Below are positions 16,661 through 24,217 of a stretch of DNA of 59,835 bases, piece by piece. The notes below the pieces were generated by a model. The model was not told where the DNA came from. It was given only the letters and a program-made list of their open reading frames with translations, and did no database searches. A program made the translations under genes and the position numbers. The DNA comes from Phenylobacterium sp. CCH9-H3 (GTDB lineage: Bacteria; Pseudomonadota; Alphaproteobacteria; Caulobacterales; Caulobacteraceae), in contig NZ_LSJI01000125.1 in assembly GCF_001557235.1 (NCBI RefSeq), positions 1 through 59,835 of the forward strand, read 5' to 3'. The stretch's first letter is position 1. The number at the start of each line of letters is the position of its first letter.

Positions 16661-19168
16661 GTGAAGAGAATGTTTGCGGGCGCGAGCGCCCTGGTCCTGG
16701 GCGTCGCCATGGCGGGCGCGGTCCAGGCCGCAGACGCGGAGGGGGCCGATCCGGCTGAACTCGACGCGGTCATCGTGACGGGGACGCGGACGACAGGACT
16801 GCGCGCCGTCGACAGCCCGGCTCCGATACAGGTGCTGGACGACACCGCGCTGCAGCGGGTCGGCCAATCCGACCTGATCCAGGCCATCGCCCAGAACGTA
16901 CCGTCCTTCAACGCCCAGGCGTTCGGGGGCGATACGGCGAACCTCACCCTGTCCGCCAAGCTTCGCGGCCTGTCCCCCAACCATGCGCTGGTGCTGATCA
17001 ACGGCAAGCGTCGCCATGGCACCGGCAACCTGGCTGTGCTCGGCGGTCCGTTCCAGGGCGGCGCGACGGCCGACCTCAACTTCATCCCGCTTTCCGCAGT
17101 CGACCACGTCGAAGTGCTGCAGGAAGGCGCCGCGGCCCAGTACGGCACGGACGCCATCGCCGGCGTCATCAACATCATTCTGAAGGACCAGCCGCAGGGC
17201 GGGACCATCATCGCCTCAGCCGGCAAGTACATGAGCGGCGGCGGCGACACGCCAGCCATCGCGGCGAACATCGGCTTCGCACCGATCGAGAACGCCTACC
17301 TGAACCTGACCTTCGAAAGCCGCTACCACGACTACAGCTTCCGCGGTGATGTGGATCCGCGCGCGTTGAACACCCCGTTCAACATCAACTCGACCTCGCG
17401 GCTGTCCCGCTATCCGCAGCTCGTGAACCACCCGGACTACCCGTACGTGAACAACATCACGGGCGACGCCGAGTATCGGCTGCACATCGGCTCGTACAAC
17501 TTCGGCTACGAATTCGCGAACGGCGTCGAGCTCTATTCCTTCGGCACCTACGGCCACAAATTCGGCCAGGCCTGGGAGAATTGGCGCACGCCGAACCTGG
17601 TGGTGGGCCGCGACGGCTCCATTCCGCGCCCGCTCGGCTTCCAACCCCGCGAAGTGCTGATCGAGGACGACTACGCCGCCACCTTCGGCATCACCGGCAA
17701 GGCGGGCGAATGGACCTGGGACCTCGCCTCCACCTACGGCAAGGACTCGATCGACATCGAGACGCGGAACAGCATCAACCGCTCCCTCTACATCGACACC
17801 TCGACGGCCACGACGCCCGGATCCTCGCCGACCGACTTCTATGCCGGCTCCTTCATCGCCAGCCAGTGGACCACCCAGCTGGACCTCGCCCGCGAGTTCG
17901 ACATCGGTCAGGCCGGGCCGATGACCCTCGCGCTCGGCGCCGAGTACCGGGAGGACAAGTACGAGATCAAACCCGGCGACGAGGCGTCCCGCTACAAGGA
18001 AGGCTCCCAGTCCTATCCGGGCTTCGCGCTGACGGACTCGGGCAAGCACGGACGCCACAGCTATGCGGCCTACGCCAACGTCGCGCTTCAGCCCACCGAG
18101 CCGCTGAAGATCGACCTGGCCACCCGCTACGAGCACTTCAGCGATTTCGGCGATACGATCGTCTTCAAGGGCACGGGCCGCTACGATTTCAGCGACATGC
18201 TCGCCATCCGCGGCACGGCCAGCACCGGATTCCGGGCTCCGACGCTGGCTGAGTCCTTCTACTCAGCCACCAACGTTTCGCCGACGGCGGCCTTCGTGCA
18301 GCTGCCGCCGAACTCTCCAGCCGCCGCGCTGGTGGGTGTGAACGGCCTCGACGCGGAAAAGTCCCGCAACTTCAGCGTCGGCTTCGTCGCCCACCCGGGC
18401 TACGGCATCACGGCCACGCTGGACGTCTACCAGATCACCGTGAAGGACCGCATCGTGGGCTCCGGCTCGCTGTTCGGGTCCGGCGGCGCGGTAAACATCC
18501 CGGCGGTTCGCGACGCCATTCTCGCGAACGGCAACGTCCTCGACCCGACGGTGACGATCACCGGCATCACGATCTTCACCAACGGCCTGACCACCCGGAC
18601 CCGCGGCGCGGAGTTCGTCCTCACGACCTCGACCGACTTCGGCGATATGGGTTCGGTCCAGTGGTCGCTGATCGCCAACTACAACGAGACCGAGGTCACC
18701 AAGATCAAGGCGCCGCCGGCTCAGCTGACCGGCGCGTCCCTGTTCGACCTCACCGCGATCGCCAACCTCGAGACCGCATCGCCGAAGTATCGTCTCGTCG
18801 CCGGCGGGCTCTGGACCTGGGACCGCCTGTCCGTGAACCTGAAGCAGTCGCTCTACGGCCCGTCCTCGGGCTATTCGAGCCGCACGGGCTGCCCACTGGT
18901 CACGCCGGTCCTGCCGACCTGCTACAAGACCAAGATCAAGGCGGCCGTGATCACGGACCTCGAGGTCAGCTACAAGGTGATCGACGCGGTTAAGCTCACG
19001 ATGGGCGCGAACAACCTGTTCAACGTCTATCCGGACCGCGTCAACGCCTTCCTGCGGGATGAGTACTTCCGCAACAACTCGAACGCCTATGTGACTCAAT
19101 ACCCGACGTTCTCGCCGTTCGGCATCAACGGCGGCTACTACTACGGCAAGGTGACGGTGACCTTCTAA
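16661..19168 (+). CDS. TonB-dependent receptor
   Basis: Outer-membrane receptor of 835 residues. The signal peptide ends near VQAADA. The plug domain (about 45-175) contains the TonB-box-like DAVIVTGTR, VLINGKRRHG and the VEVLQEGAAAQYGTDAIAG signature. A 22-strand barrel follows, ending in the aromatic C-terminal GKVTVTF needed for barrel assembly. It is complete. The substrate is unknown; no regulator or periplasmic partner gene sits beside it. The start used is GTG at 16661, preceded by a G-rich ribosome site; an ATG three codons later is possible. A good terminator follows the stop. Confidence 0.95.
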   Translation: MKRMFAGASALVLGVAMAGAVQAADAEGADPAELDAVIVTGTRTTGLRAVDSPAPIQVLDDTALQRVGQSDLIQAIAQNVPSFNAQAFGGDTANLTLSAKLRGLSPNHALVLINGKRRHGTGNLAVLGGPFQGGATADLNFIPLSAVDHVEVLQEGAAAQYGTDAIAGVINIILKDQPQGGTIIASAGKYMSGGGDTPAIAANIGFAPIENAYLNLTFESRYHDYSFRGDVDPRALNTPFNINSTSRLSRYPQLVNHPDYPYVNNITGDAEYRLHIGSYNFGYEFANGVELYSFGTYGHKFGQAWENWRTPNLVVGRDGSIPRPLGFQPREVLIEDDYAATFGITGKAGEWTWDLASTYGKDSIDIETRNSINRSLYIDTSTATTPGSSPTDFYAGSFIASQWTTQLDLAREFDIGQAGPMTLALGAEYREDKYEIKPGDEASRYKEGSQSYPGFALTDSGKHGRHSYAAYANVALQPTEPLKIDLATRYEHFSDFGDTIVFKGTGRYDFSDMLAIRGTASTGFRAPTLAESFYSATNVSPTAAFVQLPPNSPAAALVGVNGLDAEKSRNFSVGFVAHPGYGITATLDVYQITVKDRIVGSGSLFGSGGAVNIPAVRDAILANGNVLDPTVTITGITIFTNGLTTRTRGAEFVLTTSTDFGDMGSVQWSLIANYNETEVTKIKAPPAQLTGASLFDLTAIANLETASPKYRLVAGGLWTWDRLSVNLKQSLYGPSSGYSSRTGCPLVTPVLPTCYKTKIKAAVITDLEVSYKVIDAVKLTMGANNLFNVYPDRVNAFLRDEYFRNNSNAYVTQYPTFSPFGINGGYYYGKVTVTF

Positions 19169-19186
19169 GCCGGACTGATCGGAGAA

Positions 19187-19216
19187 GGCCGCCGGGTCCA
19201 CCTCGGCGGCCTTTTT
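19187..19216 (+). terminator. Rho-independent terminator of the TonB-receptor gene
   Basis: Perfect 8-bp stem GGCCGCCG / CGGCGGCC with a 9-base loop, followed directly by TTTTT, starting 19 bp after the receptor stop codon. Confidence 0.9.
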
Positions 19217-19235
19217 CGTGGGCCGGGGTCGGCGC

Positions 19236-19267
19236 AAAGAAAAAGCCGCGCCCTTATGAGGCGCGGC
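19236..19267 (-). terminator. Rho-independent terminator of the sugar-nucleotide dehydrogenase transcript
   Basis: On the minus strand an 8-bp stem (GCCGCGCC with GGCGCGGC, loop of 7) is followed by TTTTTCTTT. It lies about 140 bp past the stop of the dehydrogenase gene and faces the receptor terminator, so the two convergent transcripts are separated by back-to-back terminators. Confidence 0.85.
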
Positions 19268-19409
19268 GAGTTCAGGGAGGAAACGCCCCGAAGGGCAAGG
19301 CCATCGTGGCCCGCCCCGCGCGGCGTTGGAACGGTCTAGCTGTTCGAAACGGCGGTTCGGTGACAGGCGCCGCGGAAAGAAGCGCGCTGCCCGCGAAACA
19401 GGCGCCGAC

Positions 19410-20699
19410 CTAGAGGCGAAGGTCGGAGTCGTCCTTCGGGAGCATCGCCTTCACGTCGAACACGACGGCGTCTGGACGCCCGAAGGCGCGGATCCGCGCC
19501 GCCCCCAACTCGACGAACTGGCGGTGCGGCACCGCCACGACGATTCCGTCGTAGGCGCCCTGGGCCGGCTCGGCCAACAGGTCGAGGCCGTATTCGCGGC
19601 GCGCCTCGCCGGCCTCGATCCAGGGATCGCAGATATCGACCGCCACACCGTAGTCCGCCAGCTCGCGGACGATGTCGATCACCCGCGTGTTGCGCAGGTC
19701 CGGCGTATTCTCCTTGAACGCCAGGCCCAGGACCAGGACCCGGGCGCCCTTCACGGTCACGCCGCGGCGGATGATCTCCTTGACCAGCTCGCGGGCCACG
19801 TACCCGCCCATGCCGTCGTTGATCCGGCGCCCTGCCAGGATCACCTCGGGCCGATAGCCGACGCTCTCGGCCTTGTGCGTCAGGTAGTAGGGATCGACCC
19901 CGATGCAGTGCCCCCCGACAAGGCCCGGGCGGAAATTCAGGAAGTTCCACTTGGTCGCTGCCGCCGCCAACACCTCCTGGGTGTCCACACCCAGGCGGTG
20001 GAAGATGAGGGCGAACTCGTTGACCAGGGCGATGTTGAGATCGCGCTGGGTATTCTCGATCACCTTCGCCGCCTCCGCCACGCGGATCGAGCTGGCCCGA
20101 TGGGTCCCGGCCCTCACCACGGATGCGTAGAGGTCGTCGACGAAGTCGGCCGCCGCCGGCGTCGAGCCCGCGGTCACCTTCACGATATCGGCCAGGCGGT
20201 GGTGCGGATCGCCGGGGTTCGCCCGCTCGGGGCTGTAGCCGGCGAAGAAGTCGCGGTTGAACGCCAGGCCCGAGATCTGGGCCACCAGCGGAACGCAATC
20301 CTCTTCCGTCGCGCCGGGGTAGACCGTCGATTCGTAGATCACCACGCCGCCCTTGCGGATGGCGCCTCCGACCGTCCGGCTCGCCGAGATGAGGGCCGAC
20401 AGGTCCGGGCGCTTGTGCTCGTCGATCGGCGTCGGCACGGTGACGATGAAGACGTTGCAGCCGTCGAGCGCCGCGGCGTCCGAGCTGAACGTCAGGCGCA
20501 CAGCCGCCTTCAGAGCTTCGGGCGACACCTCCAGCGTGCGGTCTTCGCCGCGCGACAGTTCGGCGATTCGCGCCGCCCCGATGTCGAAGCCGACGACGTC
20601 GTGCTCGGCGGCGAAGGCCACCGCCAGCGGCAAGCCGACATAGCCCAGGCCGATCACCGCGATCTTGGCCGGGCTCTGCGTGAAGGGGTTCTGCACCAT
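19410..20699 (-). CDS. Nucleotide-sugar dehydrogenase (UDP-HexNAc 6-dehydrogenase, TviB/WbpA type)
   Basis: UDP-glucose/GDP-mannose dehydrogenase family enzyme of 429 residues, starting at the ATG at 20699. NAD-binding IGLGYVGLPLA lies near residue 16. The catalytic Cys sits in GLVGGHCIGVDPYYL (about residue 265) and the C-terminal UDP-binding domain has VLGLAFKENTPDLRNT. The Cys context matches TviB/VipA and WbpA enzymes that make UDP-N-acetyl-hexosaminuronic acids rather than plain UDP-glucose dehydrogenases. The frame is open 1.1 kb further upstream, but that is antisense-type shadow over the AGE gene. It supplies an acidic sugar for the polysaccharide pathway and probably shares a transcript with the upstream epimerase gene (11 bp gap). 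Confidence 0.92.
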   Translation of the reverse strand: MVQNPFTQSPAKIAVIGLGYVGLPLAVAFAAEHDVVGFDIGAARIAELSRGEDRTLEVSPEALKAAVRLTFSSDAAALDGCNVFIVTVPTPIDEHKRPDLSALISASRTVGGAIRKGGVVIYESTVYPGATEEDCVPLVAQISGLAFNRDFFAGYSPERANPGDPHHRLADIVKVTAGSTPAAADFVDDLYASVVRAGTHRASSIRVAEAAKVIENTQRDLNIALVNEFALIFHRLGVDTQEVLAAAATKWNFLNFRPGLVGGHCIGVDPYYLTHKAESVGYRPEVILAGRRINDGMGGYVARELVKEIIRRGVTVKGARVLVLGLAFKENTPDLRNTRVIDIVRELADYGVAVDICDPWIEAGEARREYGLDLLAEPAQGAYDGIVVAVPHRQFVELGAARIRAFGRPDAVVFDVKAMLPKDDSDLRL

Positions 20700-20710
20700 G
20701 GCGCGGCTGA

Positions 20711-21736
20711 CTAGCACGGTTCGGCCGCGAACCGCGTCAGTTCGCGGATCGCCAGATAGAGGTGATAGAGCGACGTGGCCGGCGAGGGCTCCTCGACGAA
20801 GCCGCCATCGGCGCGCATCCGCTCGCGCCAGACCCCGGGCGCAGGGGTGTCCAGATAGGCCGCCATCCCGTTGGCGCCCTGCAGGGCGGCGGCCGTGTCG
20901 CCCAGCGCCAGCGCGGCCTTCAGGTGCTCGGTCTGAGGCCAGAGACGCGCGGCGGCGTCGCGCACCGCCAGGTCGTCGGTCAGGGCGTCCACCGCCACGT
21001 TCCGCGCGGGATCGAAGCCGCGGCGTCCGACGGCGAACAAGCGTCGGGCGGTCGCCTCCGCCGCCGGGTCGCCCCGCGCCCTGCCCCATCGGACCAACAG
21101 CCATGCCCACTCGAACTGATGGCCCGGCTCGATCAGCCCCGCCGGCCCCGCCAACGGTCGCCAGGCCTCGTCGAAGAACTCGCTCAGCGCCCCGGTCGCC
21201 GGGTCGATGAACCGGTCGAGCGCCAGGGCCACCAACTCGTCCGCCAGGGCGCCCCAACCGGCGTCCTGGGAGGTCTCCTCCCAGGCCAGGGCGGCCTCCA
21301 GCAGGTGCATCTGGGCATTGGCCTGGAACGGGCGCGCCCCGGCCTCGCGGAAGCCGCCGGGCCCGTGCCGGAAGGCCTCCAGGCGCGCGCGCAGCGCCGT
21401 CGCCGCCTCCGCATCGCCCAGGGCCGCGAGCGCCAGCAGCACGAACGCGTGCTCGTAGAGGTAGGCCTGGGCGTCGATCGAGGCGCCGGTTGGGTCCAGG
21501 ATCGCCACGAACAGCCCGTCGCCGCGCAGGGCGCGCCGCGTTAGCTCGTCCAGGCCGCGCCGAGCAACCGCCGCCCAGGGCCCGAGACCCTCCGCGGCGG
21601 CCGAAGCGAAGACGAAGGCCTGACGCGCCTGGACGCGGGTGCGGTAGCGCGGATCGTGCGGCGCGCCGGCCCAGGTCAGGGCTTCTCGGAAGGCGCCCGT
21701 GCGAGGATCGACGCCGACGCCCGCCCAGAGCGGCAA
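20711..21736 (-). CDS. AGE-family sugar epimerase/isomerase (N-terminus apparently frameshifted)
   Basis: N-acylglucosamine 2-epimerase / mannose-6-phosphate isomerase family protein. The alpha/alpha-barrel signatures include YEHAFVLLALAAL, LIEPGHQFEWAWLL and LWPQTEHLKAALAL, with the family's His residues. The only in-frame start found is TTG at 21736, which removes about 25 N-terminal residues usual for the family. The coding signal and a matching sequence (DLRAASAWYDAWLSKAALPLW) continue upstream without a start. Dropping one base from the run of four T at 21813-21816 joins this frame to an ATG at 21845 and a GTG at 21863, giving a normal N-terminus. So there is a real or sequencing frameshift. 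It lies 11 bp before the dehydrogenase gene and is likely in its operon. Confidence 0.82.
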   Translation of the reverse strand: MPLWAGVGVDPRTGAFREALTWAGAPHDPRYRTRVQARQAFVFASAAAEGLGPWAAVARRGLDELTRRALRGDGLFVAILDPTGASIDAQAYLYEHAFVLLALAALGDAEAATALRARLEAFRHGPGGFREAGARPFQANAQMHLLEAALAWEETSQDAGWGALADELVALALDRFIDPATGALSEFFDEAWRPLAGPAGLIEPGHQFEWAWLLVRWGRARGDPAAEATARRLFAVGRRGFDPARNVAVDALTDDLAVRDAAARLWPQTEHLKAALALGDTAAALQGANGMAAYLDTPAPGVWRERMRADGGFVEEPSPATSLYHLYLAIRELTRFAAEPC

Positions 21737-22046
21737 AGCGGCCTTGCTCAGCCAGGCGTCGTACCACGCGGAGGCGGCGCGCAGGTCGGCGAAGCCATCG
21801 TGCGGCGGGCGGTTTTCGCGGGCGGGCGGCAGCGGGCGTCTCCATCGCGGCCCGACGGACCACGCGCCTCCCCTATCGCCTTCCCGGCCAATCGCAAGCG
21901 CCTTGCGAAGCTCACAACGGGTAAGACGATGGGCGCGCGTCCGGCGACGCGCCGAAGGCCCAATTGCCCTTGGCCGCCGCTGAGGCTAAAACCCATTAAG
22001 TATAGGGGCTGAGTACGTTTTTCGTGCGGTGGATCCGGTGGGATCC
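21737..22046. other. Region upstream of the AGE gene
   Basis: Of these 310 bp, 21737-21863 looks coding on the minus strand, as the displaced N-terminal part of the AGE-family gene. A ribosome-site-like AGGGGAGG lies just upstream of 21863 (minus strand). The remaining 21864-22046 has no gene that I can support and probably carries the promoter of the minus-strand operon; no confident -35/-10 was found. Confidence 0.5.
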
Positions 22047-22202
22047 TTAGGCGAGCAGCGCGCGCAGGCCAAGGCCGATGCAGGTCCAGAGCGCCAGCGA
22101 CGCACCCGCGCCGATGGCAAGGCCCATCCCGACCGGAAGGCGGCGGGCCGTCTGGACCTCTGAAACCCGACTGACCAGTTCGACGGAAACGTCGGACGGC
22201 AT
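22047..22202 (-). CDS. Small one-TM hypothetical protein
   Basis: Protein of 51 residues starting at the ATG at 22202, with GAGG 8 bp upstream. The N-terminal half (SVELVSRVSEVQTARRLP) is amphipathic. The C-terminal half is a single hydrophobic helix (GMGLAIGAGASLALWTCIGLGLRALLA), so it is probably a small inner-membrane protein. No family is recognised. It is divergent from the first of three sugar-transferase genes, about 100 bp away. High GC at third codon positions supports coding, but the short length limits certainty. Confidence 0.55.
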   Translation of the reverse strand: MPSDVSVELVSRVSEVQTARRLPVGMGLAIGAGASLALWTCIGLGLRALLA

Positions 22203-22301
22203 GCTTCTGACCTCGATACCGCCCACTTCTCGGGCTGTGTCACATTAAATACCCACGACGGTGAATAGTTCGTTTGGGAAGAAGGCTAACAAGACGCCAA
22301 C

Positions 22302-23042
22302 ATGGGTCCTGGGGAGGTCCCCCGTGCTGGCTTGGGCAAGACTGGGGTGTGGCTTCGGATGACAGACGTCGTCGCCAGGACTGTTGGCGCTGCTTCGCCC
22401 GCTGAAGAGTCGGCGGTTCGCGCCCTGCTGACCCCCGAGGCCGTCGATGTCGCCCACAGCTTCGGCAAGCGCGCCGTCGACATCGCCGGCGCCCTGGCCG
22501 CGCTGCTGCTCTTCCTGCCGCTGCTCCTATGCGTGGCGCTGGCCGTCCGGCTGGAGTCGGGCGGGCCCGTGATCTTCAAGCAGCGCCGCACCGGCTATGA
22601 CGGCCGCATCTTCACGATCTACAAATTCCGCACCATGACCGTGGCCGAAGACTGCGGAAATGTGCGGCAGGCCACCCGAGGCGACGCCCGGGTCACCGCG
22701 ATCGGCGCAGTGCTGCGCAAGCTCAGCCTGGATGAACTGCCCCAGTTCCTGAACGTCCTGAAGGGTGACATGTCGCTGGTCGGCCCGCGGCCGCATGCGC
22801 TGGCGCACGACGACTACTACGGCCGCCAGATTCCAAGCTACGCCGACCGCTTTCGCGCCAAGCCCGGCCTCACCGGTCTCGCCCAGGTGAACGGCCTGAG
22901 GGGCGAGATCCAGGACCTGCGCTGCATGCGCGACCGCGTCGCCGCGGACAACCTCTACATCGACAGCTGGTCGCTGGGCCTCGACATCGCGATCCTCGCC
23001 AAGACGGCGATGATCATATTCCGCGATCCCCAGGCCTATTGA
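22302..23042 (+). CDS. Bacterial sugar transferase (polyprenyl-phosphate sugar-1-phosphate transferase), copy 1
   Basis: Monotopic membrane enzyme of 246 residues that should start a lipid-linked glycan by moving a sugar phosphate from a UDP-sugar to undecaprenyl phosphate. One hydrophobic helix (about 60-82, AALLLFLPLLLCVALAV) precedes the catalytic domain, with QRRTGYDGRIF, YKFRTM, LSLDELPQFLNVL and GDMSLVGPRPHA, all PHPT signatures. Only the short catalytic form is present, without the N-terminal four-TM/CoA-binding part. The start may be 22302 or the in-frame ATG at 22359; neither has a strong ribosome site. It is about 70% alike in motif regions to the gene at 23432, so the two are recent paralogues. 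Confidence 0.92.
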   Translation: MGPGEVPRAGLGKTGVWLRMTDVVARTVGAASPAEESAVRALLTPEAVDVAHSFGKRAVDIAGALAALLLFLPLLLCVALAVRLESGGPVIFKQRRTGYDGRIFTIYKFRTMTVAEDCGNVRQATRGDARVTAIGAVLRKLSLDELPQFLNVLKGDMSLVGPRPHALAHDDYYGRQIPSYADRFRAKPGLTGLAQVNGLRGEIQDLRCMRDRVAADNLYIDSWSLGLDIAILAKTAMIIFRDPQAY

Positions 23043-23199
23043 GGCGCTCTTCGGGCGGCCGGTGACGATTTATCAACCCTGACTGCAACCGAACGGCCGC
23101 CTTCTCCGAATATAGTCAAGATTGCGCAGGTCTCGGGACGGGACCCGTGGCGCGGCTCTTGCTGCGGACCCTGCACAATCGACGGGGCGGTCGGGGAAA

Positions 23200-23439
23200 A
23201 TGTCCGGTTTTGAGACGCGGTTTCGAGCAGACGACGACGCGGATCAGATTCGCGCGGCCTTCTACGGCTTCGTGGGCGCTCACGCGGCCGACGTCGATGG
23301 GGACGCCCACATCTCCACGGAGATCGACACCCACGGCCCCCAGCTCCGCGTACGGCTGTGGAGCGCCGAGGCGATGGACGCCTTCCTCCGCGATCTCTAC
23401 GCCGTAGCGCGGCCCGACCGAAGGGCGTGCTATGAATAA
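23200..23439 (+). CDS. Small hypothetical protein between two sugar transferases
   Basis: Soluble protein of 79 residues starting at the ATG at 23200, with GGGGAAA just upstream. The sequence (SGFETRFRADDDADQIRAAF..., ending DRRACYE) is acidic with one predicted alpha/beta unit. No family is recognised. It overlaps the next sugar-transferase start by 8 bp, which suggests translational coupling and supports a real gene. The upstream frame extension (to 23122) is not favoured. Confidence 0.6.
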   Translation: MSGFETRFRADDDADQIRAAFYGFVGAHAADVDGDAHISTEIDTHGPQLRVRLWSAEAMDAFLRDLYAVARPDRRACYE

Positions 23440-24142
23440 CATGGCCGGGTTCCGCGCTCACGCCGACGGCGCCAACTGGACGCCGGCCCCCGGGCAGAGG
23501 CCGCCGGTGAGCACGGCGCCCGACGCGGGTCCGGGCAAGGCGGCCGCCTGCGCCACGAGCCGCCGCAAACGCGCCTTCGACATCGTCATGTCGTTCGGCG
23601 CCCTCCTTGTCTTCCTGCCCCTCCTGCTGGCGATCGCGGGCCTGGTGCGCCTGGAAAGCCGGGGTCCTGCTCTCTTCCGCCAGCGCCGCACCGGGCTGAA
23701 CGGCCGGATCTTCACCGTCTTCAAGTTCCGCACCATGACGGTCGCCGAGGATGGCGAGACGGTTCGCCAGGCGACCCGCGACGACGCGCGGGTCACGGCC
23801 GTGGGCGCCATCCTGCGCAAGCTCAGCCTCGACGAATTGCCCCAGCTCCTGAACGTCCTGCGGGGCGACATGTCGCTGATCGGTCCGCGGCCGCACGCCG
23901 TGGCCCATGACGAAGCCTGGAGCAAGGTCGTGGCGGGGTATGATCGCCGGTTCCGGGCGCGGCCCGGCCTCACCGGCTACGCCGCCGTCTGCGGCTTCCG
24001 CGGCGAGGTGAAGGAGCTGCAGGCGATCGTCGACCGGGTCGAATCCGATAACGAATACATCGACACCTGGAGCTTCGGCCTCGACATGAAGATCGTCTGG
24101 CGCACCCTGCCGCTGATCTTCAGCGACAGCCGCGCGTACTGA
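23432..24142 (+). CDS. Bacterial sugar transferase, copy 2
   Basis: Priming sugar-1-phosphate transferase of 236 residues and close paralogue of the gene at 22302. After a polar, proline-rich 45-residue N-terminus comes one hydrophobic helix (FGALLVFLPLLLAIAGLV), then QRRTGLNGRIF, FKFRTM, LSLDELPQLLNVL and GDMSLIGPRPHA. The C-terminal part (RARPGLTGYAAV...) differs more from copy 1, which may mean a different sugar donor. It overlaps the small upstream gene by 8 bp. It probably acts in the same exopolysaccharide pathway or in an alternative one that shares its export machinery. Confidence 0.92.
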   Translation: MNNMAGFRAHADGANWTPAPGQRPPVSTAPDAGPGKAAACATSRRKRAFDIVMSFGALLVFLPLLLAIAGLVRLESRGPALFRQRRTGLNGRIFTVFKFRTMTVAEDGETVRQATRDDARVTAVGAILRKLSLDELPQLLNVLRGDMSLIGPRPHAVAHDEAWSKVVAGYDRRFRARPGLTGYAAVCGFRGEVKELQAIVDRVESDNEYIDTWSFGLDMKIVWRTLPLIFSDSRAY

Positions 24143-24217
24143 CCGCCGTTCCGCGGGTTAACGGATCGCTCAGCCGCGCCGCTTAGGGTCCCCACCGACA
24201 GGTTTGGGGATGCCAGT

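Noticed and set aside
20700..21863. Long N-terminal extension of the sugar-nucleotide dehydrogenase
   Set aside because: The enzyme's Rossmann motif starts just after the ATG at 20699; the extension is an off-frame reading of the AGE-family gene.
21986..22243. 85-codon minus-strand frame over the small membrane-protein gene
   Set aside because: Basic, low-complexity translation; the overlapping 51-codon frame has a ribosome site, a TM helix and better codon use.
23036..23908. 290-codon minus-strand frame opposite the second sugar transferase
   Set aside because: Shadow of the transferase gene, with no domain.
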